A stretch of DNA of 19,897 nucleotides from an uncultured Prevotella sp. (GTDB lineage Bacteria > Bacteroidota > Bacteroidia > Bacteroidales > Bacteroidaceae). The DNA lies in contig CAJJWN010000050.1 of the NCBI GenBank assembly GCA_905196835.1, positions 1 to 19,897 on the forward strand, given 5' to 3'. Below the pieces are notes generated by a model. That model saw nothing but the letters and a program-made list of their open reading frames with translations, was not told the DNA's origin and did no database searches. This document shows positions 14,831 through 19,897 of the stretch, piece by piece. A program made the translations under genes and the position numbers. Positions within the stretch are counted from its first letter, which is position 1. Each line of letters opens with the position of its first letter.

Positions 14831-17800
14831 ATGGGAAAAAGGTTATTTATCATCATGTCATTTTGTGTCGCGCTGTGCAGCGCGGCAATGGCACAGACAC
14901 GCGTGCGCGGAACCGTCGTGTCTGAGGGTGACGGCAGCCCCGTGATAGGGGCTACGGTCACCGTAGAAGGCACCAAGGCCGGCACCGTGACCGACACCGG
15001 CGGCATGTTCAGCCTGACGCTGCCTGACGGTGCCAAGTATTTAAGGGTGACTTACGTGGGCTACGAGCCTGTCACCATAGCCGCGAGGGACGGCATGAGG
15101 GTGACGCTGAGCGAGGAACAGGCGCAACTCGACGAGGTCATCGTCACCGGCTACGGCAACTTCAAGAAGGCGTCCTTCACCGGGTCGGCGCAGACCCTCG
15201 ACACCGAAGGGCTTGAAGACGTGCCTGTCATTTCAATCGCCGACAAGCTGGCCGGCGGCGTGGCCGGTGTGAACATCAGCTCTTCGTCGAGCGGTCCGGG
15301 CGGCGTGAGCAGCATACGCATACGCGGTATGAGCAGCATCAACGCCGGCAACGACCCCCTTATAGTGATTGACGGCACGCCGGTGCAGAGCGGAAACATA
15401 AGCGAGTTCCGCAACGCGTACAACGATACGTACACCGACATATTGTCGTCGCTCAACACCAACGACATAGAGTCTATGACTGTAATCAAGGACGCGGCTG
15501 CGGCTTCGCTCTACGGCTCGCGTGCGGCCAACGGAGTTATCGTCATAACGACAAAGAGCGGCAAGGTGGGCAAGACCAATGTGTCGTTCCGCAGCGACTG
15601 GGGCTTCTCCAACATGGCCGTTAACTACCGCCCTACGCTTGGCGGAGACGAGCGCCGCGAGCTGCTGTACAAGGGTCTCGAGAACTATGCCTTGTACACT
15701 GGCGGCATGTCAGAGGCTGACGCTGCGGCCTTCGCCGACAGCAATATAGACACCTTTGCGGCCAAGCCCGAGGGCGGATGGACCGACTGGCTCGACCTGC
15801 TTACGCGTACAGGCTCGCACCAGAACTACCAGGTGGGTGTCTCCGGAGGCAACGACCGTACAAAGTTCTACGCCTCGCTGGCCTACAACAAGCAGGAAGG
15901 CATCCTCTATAACCAAGGCCTTGAGCGCTTTACCGGCAACGCCAACCTCACTCATAAGTTCGGCCGCTTCGAGCTTCAGGTCACAACCCAGTTCTCACGC
16001 TTACGCCAGGAGAAAGTCAACGAGTACCTTAGTTACGACGGAGCGCTGTATAACTACATCGCAGCCCAAAGCCCCTCGGACACTCCTTACAACGAGGACG
16101 GTTCGCTGAAACAGCATTGTGGCGTAAACAACACCAACCCCCTGTTCGAGAACAAGCACAGTTCCAACTTCTATACGATGACCAAGGCGTTCAACACCGT
16201 CAAGCTGTCGTACAACATTTGGGACAACCTCAGGCTCAGCGAGAAGATATCTTACGACTATGTAAGCGGCAACGAGGATGTACTTTGGGACAAGACTTCG
16301 CAGAACGGAGGAAGCTACGGCGGCGTGTTCCAGCGTGCCATCAACTCTTACGGGCAACTCAACACACAGACACAGCTCGCTTACGACAAGACATTCGGCC
16401 GCCACAGCATTGACGCTTTGCTGGGCTTCGAGACCGAAGACTACCAGTATTCGTACAATTTCGTGTCGGGACAAGACTATCCGGGCAACCTCTACGAGCT
16501 GTCCAACGCCGGCACAACGAGCGCCGAGTCGGCAAAGTCGTCATACAGGATGACGTCGTTCCTCGGCCGCGTTGACTACAACTATGACAACCGTTATTAC
16601 GTAGGCGCAAGCTACCGCGCCGACGGTACGTCGCGCCTTTCGCGCCAAAACCGCTGGGGCTCGTTCTGGTCGGTGTCGGGAGCGTGGCGCTTCACCGGCG
16701 AGAAGTTTGCCAAGCCGCTGACCAAGGTGCTCACCGACGGCAAGCTGCGCCTGTCTTACGGTGTCAACGGAACGCAGCCTTCAAGCTACTATTCGTACAT
16801 GAACCTCTATTCATACGGCATCAAATATGACGGCGTGTCGGGCATGGGCGTCACCAGTCTGGCCAACCCCGACCTGAAATGGGAGAAGAACGCCACGTGG
16901 AACATTGGTCTCGACCTGACCTTCATCAACCGCATAACCCTGTCGCTGGACTACTACCAGCGCAAGACCTCAGACCTTATCTACGACCTTCCTGTGTCGC
17001 AGACCGGCGGATACTACAACGGCGACTATACTTACACCATGCCGACGAACATCGGCGAGATGCAGAACAAGGGCTTCGAGCTGACCGTCACCTCGGTTAA
17101 CTTCGACACAAAGGACTTCAGTTGGACAACTTCGCTCAACATGGCGCACAACAGCAACAAGCTGACCAAGATTGACGGAGAGACCAACGAGCTGGTAAGC
17201 GGTCCGCTAATCCACCGCGTAGGCGAGCCGTATTACTCTTACTACCTGTACGAGTACGCAGGAGTTGACCCGCAGACGGGCAAGGCCCTGTACTACATCA
17301 ACGACGGAACGGAGAACGCCCGCAACACTACTACCGAGATATCTGAGGCCAACAAGACAATCGTAGGCAAGCACCAGGCCTCCATCGAGGGCGGACTTAC
17401 CAACACGCTGCGCTACAAGTGGTTCGACCTTGGCTTCACCCTGACCTACTCTTTGGGCGGCGACGCATTCGACTACACCCACGCCCTTTACGGCGGCGAC
17501 GGCGACTATTACTATGGCGGCGTGCCTTCTTACTACAAGCTGGAGGACATGTGGAGCGGCCCGGGCGACACTTCGGCCAAGCTTCCGAAGTTCGAGTACG
17601 GCAATACGGTTACTTCTGCCTCGTCGCAATGGCTCATGCCTACCGACTATCTGCGCCTTAAGAACCTTACGCTCGGCTTCAGCCTGCCTAAGGAATGGGT
17701 CGGAAAGGTTGGCTTGACAAAGGCCCGTGTCTACTTCTCGGGCTGCAACCTGCTTACGTGGAAGTCAAAGAAGCTGCTCGTAGACCCGGAGATGCCGGTC

Positions 17801-17869
17801 AGCGGAGTGTGCCTTGTGGAGACGCCTGCGTACAGGACGTTCACCTTCGGACTTGAGATAGATTTCTAA
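14831..17869 (+). CDS. SusC/RagA-family TonB-dependent outer-membrane transporter
   Basis: This 1012-residue outer-membrane barrel takes up a glycan or other nutrient with its SusD partner, using TonB energy. I chose the ATG at 14831, followed by a signal peptide (1-21, ending AMA); the frame stays open upstream only through a TTG inside the promoter region. A carboxypeptidase-regulatory-like domain spans about 24-97 (SPVIGATVTVEGT, YVGYEPV). The TonB box is DEVIVTGYG (101-109). The plug carries the SusC signature IRIRGMSSINAGNDPLIVID, and TVIKDAAAASLYGSRAANGV is also diagnostic. The C-terminus ends FTFGLEIDF, with the terminal Phe expected for barrel assembly. The substrate is not predictable, since no glycosidase or regulator lies in the window. 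The SusD-like gene follows 90 bp downstream. Confidence 0.95.
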   Translation: MGKRLFIIMSFCVALCSAAMAQTRVRGTVVSEGDGSPVIGATVTVEGTKAGTVTDTGGMFSLTLPDGAKYLRVTYVGYEPVTIAARDGMRVTLSEEQAQLDEVIVTGYGNFKKASFTGSAQTLDTEGLEDVPVISIADKLAGGVAGVNISSSSSGPGGVSSIRIRGMSSINAGNDPLIVIDGTPVQSGNISEFRNAYNDTYTDILSSLNTNDIESMTVIKDAAAASLYGSRAANGVIVITTKSGKVGKTNVSFRSDWGFSNMAVNYRPTLGGDERRELLYKGLENYALYTGGMSEADAAAFADSNIDTFAAKPEGGWTDWLDLLTRTGSHQNYQVGVSGGNDRTKFYASLAYNKQEGILYNQGLERFTGNANLTHKFGRFELQVTTQFSRLRQEKVNEYLSYDGALYNYIAAQSPSDTPYNEDGSLKQHCGVNNTNPLFENKHSSNFYTMTKAFNTVKLSYNIWDNLRLSEKISYDYVSGNEDVLWDKTSQNGGSYGGVFQRAINSYGQLNTQTQLAYDKTFGRHSIDALLGFETEDYQYSYNFVSGQDYPGNLYELSNAGTTSAESAKSSYRMTSFLGRVDYNYDNRYYVGASYRADGTSRLSRQNRWGSFWSVSGAWRFTGEKFAKPLTKVLTDGKLRLSYGVNGTQPSSYYSYMNLYSYGIKYDGVSGMGVTSLANPDLKWEKNATWNIGLDLTFINRITLSLDYYQRKTSDLIYDLPVSQTGGYYNGDYTYTMPTNIGEMQNKGFELTVTSVNFDTKDFSWTTSLNMAHNSNKLTKIDGETNELVSGPLIHRVGEPYYSYYLYEYAGVDPQTGKALYYINDGTENARNTTTEISEANKTIVGKHQASIEGGLTNTLRYKWFDLGFTLTYSLGGDAFDYTHALYGGDGDYYYGGVPSYYKLEDMWSGPGDTSAKLPKFEYGNTVTSASSQWLMPTDYLRLKNLTLGFSLPKEWVGKVGLTKARVYFSGCNLLTWKSKKLLVDPEMPVSGVCLVETPAYRTFTFGLEIDF

Positions 17870-17883
17870 ATCAATAAACACAA

Positions 17884-17942
17884 AGGCCCATGCCGGCGTC
17901 GGCGATAATGTCGAAGTGCATTCGCAGGGGTGGCGTGGGCCT
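17884..17942 (+). promoter_or_regulatory. Hairpin in the SusC-SusD gap
   Basis: AGGCCCATGCC (17884-17894) pairs with GGCGTGGGCCT (17932-17942), 11 bp with one U-G pair, around a 37-nt loop. It lies inside the probable susC-susD transcript, between the two genes and just before the susD start. It might adjust the ratio of the two proteins or protect RNA ends. There is no T run, so it is not a typical terminator. Confidence 0.4.
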
Positions 17943-17959
17943 CATAACCAAAAACAACG

Positions 17960-19519
17960 ATGAAGACAACATTATTATATAAAGCATTGGTGTGCGCGGC
18001 GCTGGTGGCCGGTACGTCGTCGTGCGTGAACAACTGGCTCGACCAGGAACCGTCGACGGGTGTGGACGCAGGCAGCGCCGTGACAACCACTTCCGACCTG
18101 AGGAGCGTCCGTGCAGGCATGTACGCCGCCCTGAAGGGCAACTCCTCGCTGACCGACTATTACGGACGCCTCATGTTCGTCTATGGAGACGTGAGGGGAG
18201 AGGACGTGCAGTACAACTGGATTGACGGCAGTAACCGCGGCGCGTTCTACTATTACATGACTTACAACACGGCCGACAACTTCAACGGCAACACCCCGTG
18301 GCAGACGCCCTTCGTGGTGATTGGCCGCGCCAACGCCGTGATTGACTATGCCGAGAGCGGCGCCATAGCCGACGCCGGTGACGGCAACGAGGCGCTCATT
18401 GCGCAGTACGCCGCCGAGGCGAGGGTGGTAAGGGCCATGGCCTTGTTCGACCTTACGCGCATATACGGCCGTCCCTACACCGAGGACGATGGCGCGTCGC
18501 TCGGCGCGCCAATACTGACCGAGCCGGTTGACGACGCCGGTGCCAACAAGCCCGGGCGCAGCACGGTGGCCGAATGCTACGTGCAGATAGAGAAAGACCT
18601 TGCCGACGCTGTCAGCTCGGGCGCACTGCCCGAGGACAAGACGCAGGGCTACGTCAACCTGTGGACGGCAAAGGCGTTGCAGGTGCGTGTCTACCTGACC
18701 AAGGGCTACTGGAAAGACGCCCTCTCGACGGCCCAGGACATCATCGCCAACTCGCCTTACGAGCTGTGGACTACGGGCGAGTACGTCTCGGCATGGAACA
18801 AGAACAGCGCGGCGCACGAGAATGAGATAATGCTCGAGTCCATCATAACTGACAACACCGACATGACCGACCGCGAGGGCATAGCCTACTGCTACGCCGA
18901 CCTGTATGCCGACGGCGCGGCCGGAGGTTACGGCGACATCATCGTGACCAAGGACTTCTCGGAGATGCTTGCGGCCGACCCCGAGGATGTGCGCAACGGC
19001 ATACTGCTCAAGCCTGCGGGCAAGCCTGAGACGTATGCGCAGTACGGAGCAGACTTCTGCAACCACGGCGTGTTCATCAACAAGATGCCGCAGCCTGACG
19101 CGGCGAGCAGCGTAGCCTACTCGAACGTGCCCCTGCTGCGCCTCTCGGAGGTATATCTCTCGGGTGCCGAGGCGGCTTTCAACCTCGGCGACACGCAGAC
19201 CGCCGCGCAACTGCTCGACGACTTGATTACCAACCGCACCACCGACGCGTCGAAGACGGTCACCAGTACCACCGTGACGCTCGACCGCATATACACCGAG
19301 CGCCGCAAGGAGCTTGTAGGCGAGGGGCAACGCTACTTCGACGTGCTGCGCCGCGGCGAGACCGTTACGCGCTACACCGACGTGAACAACCGCGGATGGC
19401 ACGATGCGCTCAACGAAGACGCGCGCACCTTCAACCGCGACTCTAAGAAGGCTCTGCCGCTGATACCGCAAAGCGAAATCAATGTAAACCCCAACATGCA
19501 GCAGAACCCTACCTATTGA
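17960..19519 (+). CDS. SusD/RagB-family outer-membrane nutrient-binding lipoprotein
   Basis: This 519-residue surface lipoprotein closes over the SusC-like barrel and binds the substrate. A lipoprotein signal peptide ends at Cys22 (GTSSC), followed by VNNWLDQEPS, the usual SusD start after the lipid anchor. The N-terminal helical part contains tetratricopeptide-like helices; YAAEARVVRAMALFDLTRIYG and LWTAKALQVRVYLTKGYWKDAL are typical. The C-terminal RagB/SusD part has RIYTERRKELVGEGQRYFDVLRR-type sequence and ends LPLIPQSEINVNPNMQQNP, both family hallmarks. Translation starts at the ATG at 17960, after an A-rich stretch. It is probably co-transcribed with the SusC-like gene, and a strong terminator follows 92 bp after the stop. 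Confidence 0.95.
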   Translation: MKTTLLYKALVCAALVAGTSSCVNNWLDQEPSTGVDAGSAVTTTSDLRSVRAGMYAALKGNSSLTDYYGRLMFVYGDVRGEDVQYNWIDGSNRGAFYYYMTYNTADNFNGNTPWQTPFVVIGRANAVIDYAESGAIADAGDGNEALIAQYAAEARVVRAMALFDLTRIYGRPYTEDDGASLGAPILTEPVDDAGANKPGRSTVAECYVQIEKDLADAVSSGALPEDKTQGYVNLWTAKALQVRVYLTKGYWKDALSTAQDIIANSPYELWTTGEYVSAWNKNSAAHENEIMLESIITDNTDMTDREGIAYCYADLYADGAAGGYGDIIVTKDFSEMLAADPEDVRNGILLKPAGKPETYAQYGADFCNHGVFINKMPQPDAASSVAYSNVPLLRLSEVYLSGAEAAFNLGDTQTAAQLLDDLITNRTTDASKTVTSTTVTLDRIYTERRKELVGEGQRYFDVLRRGETVTRYTDVNNRGWHDALNEDARTFNRDSKKALPLIPQSEINVNPNMQQNPTY

Positions 19520-19610
19520 CACTCTCTAATTAAGTGAATAAAGGATACTTTCGTATCCACTGCGTCCGATGAGCCGTGACGGCGACTAAGGCGCACAACC
19601 TTTTATGTTG

Positions 19611-19645
19611 GCCGCCGCAGACGCAATGTCTGCGGCGGCTTTTTT
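19611..19645 (+). terminator. Rho-independent terminator of the SusC/SusD-like operon
   Basis: A perfect 12-bp GC-rich stem (GCCGCCGCAGAC at 19611-19622, GTCTGCGGCGGC at 19628-19639) with loop GCAAT is followed by six T residues. Confidence 0.9.
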
Positions 19646-19756
19646 GTCAGGTTGCGCTTGGCCGCAGCACGTCAGGCCATGTATAGCCACGCCGTTTGCG
19701 GGTCATCCGCCAATCTGTTGGATGAAATATAAGGTATATTAATGAAAGCATTTGTT

Positions 19757-19891
19757 CCGCCGGATTTGCAATCCGGCGGTTTCTAATTGCGGATTTGCAA
19801 TCCGCACATGCCCATACATTTACCTCATGGTTGTGTGGTTTGAGCGGATTGCAAATCCTTATAGTACTTTTCGGCGGATTGCAAATCCGCC
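19757..19891. repeat. Array of GGATTTGCAATCC palindromes, two in each orientation
   Basis: Four short palindromes share the core GGATT-TGC-AATCC. Copies at 19757-19779 (10-bp stem) and 19789-19805 (7-bp stem) carry the loop TGC. Copies at 19844-19858 (partial) and 19873-19891 (8-bp stem) carry the reverse complement, GCA. Centres are 29 bp apart in the first pair and 30 bp in the second. The array may continue past the window edge. Confidence 0.85.
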
Positions 19892-19897
19892 AAAACA

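Larger units (their letters stand above)
19520..19897. other. Intergenic region after the SusD-like gene (378 bp to window end)
   Basis: No gene was found. It holds a short hairpin (GGATAC at 19543, loop TTTC, GTATCC to 19558), the operon terminator (19611-19645), a weak hairpin (TCATCC at 19703 with GGATGA to 19725) and the four-copy palindrome array (19757-19891). Confidence 0.7.

Noticed and set aside
17975..19522. 515-codon minus-strand frame opposite the SusD-like gene
   Set aside because: It is an antisense shadow with a biased Val, Arg and His composition. The SusD-like protein is unmistakable.
19559..19595. Hammerhead-like ribozyme core (CCGATGAG, a CCG/CGG stem, then CGACTAA)
   Set aside because: The core needs CUGANGA and GAAA; here the U is a C, the second element is not GAAA, and the flanking stems do not pair as required.

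Overview
The window is a chromosomal segment of a Bacteroidales bacterium, probably a gut or oral Prevotella-like or related lineage. The evidence is a SusC/SusD pair, a second TonB-dependent receptor with a carboxypeptidase-like N-terminal domain, the long RecQ and N-terminally extended ClpP usual in this order, and promoters of the Bacteroidetes type (TTG/TTTG about 18-22 bp upstream of TAnnTTTG). Coding DNA is GC-rich. Several intergenic regions are AT-rich and unusually repetitive.

Layout. 1-587 (-): 5' end of a TonB-dependent receptor gene. 1066-2001 (+): a secreted protein of unknown function, convergent with 2129-3235 (-), an exported choloylglycine-hydrolase-family amidase. 3370-5083 (-): an MlaF-like ATPase and MlaE-like permease for lipid transport, divergent from 5374-6210 (+), lptB, the ATPase of lipopolysaccharide export. 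6387-7742 (-): a MATE-family efflux protein with a long structured leader. 8470-14239 (+): a proteostasis and repair block, tig, clpP, clpX (overlapping clpP), then recQ. 14831-19519 (+): a SusC-like/SusD-like nutrient uptake pair, followed by a strong Rho-independent terminator at 19611-19645.

How the genes fit together. Much of the window concerns the envelope: mlaEF and lptB for outer-membrane lipid and LPS traffic, TonB receptors and SusCD for uptake, an exported amidase, and a drug/cation exporter. tig, clpP and clpX form the usual cluster for folding nascent chains and degrading proteins.

The most unusual content is between the genes. Four intergenic regions carry arrays with an exact 22-bp period, made of a 14-bp near-palindromic core (AAAGRCSGYCTTTY) and an 8-bp linker drawn from a few recurring types; neighbouring units fold into strong hairpins. 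Other gaps hold different short-period arrays: octamers GGTTNNNN in two opposed blocks between mlaE and mlaF, ACAAGYNG octamers in a perfect 38-bp inverted repeat that also encodes the C-terminus of the amidase, heptamers of AATTGNN type upstream of mlaE and clpP, and opposed GGATTTGCAATCC palindromes at the right edge. A separate 168-bp ungapped imperfect palindrome lies upstream of tig. I know of no named family for these and their function is unknown. A further point is an apparent Asp-to-Asn change in the ClpP catalytic triad.
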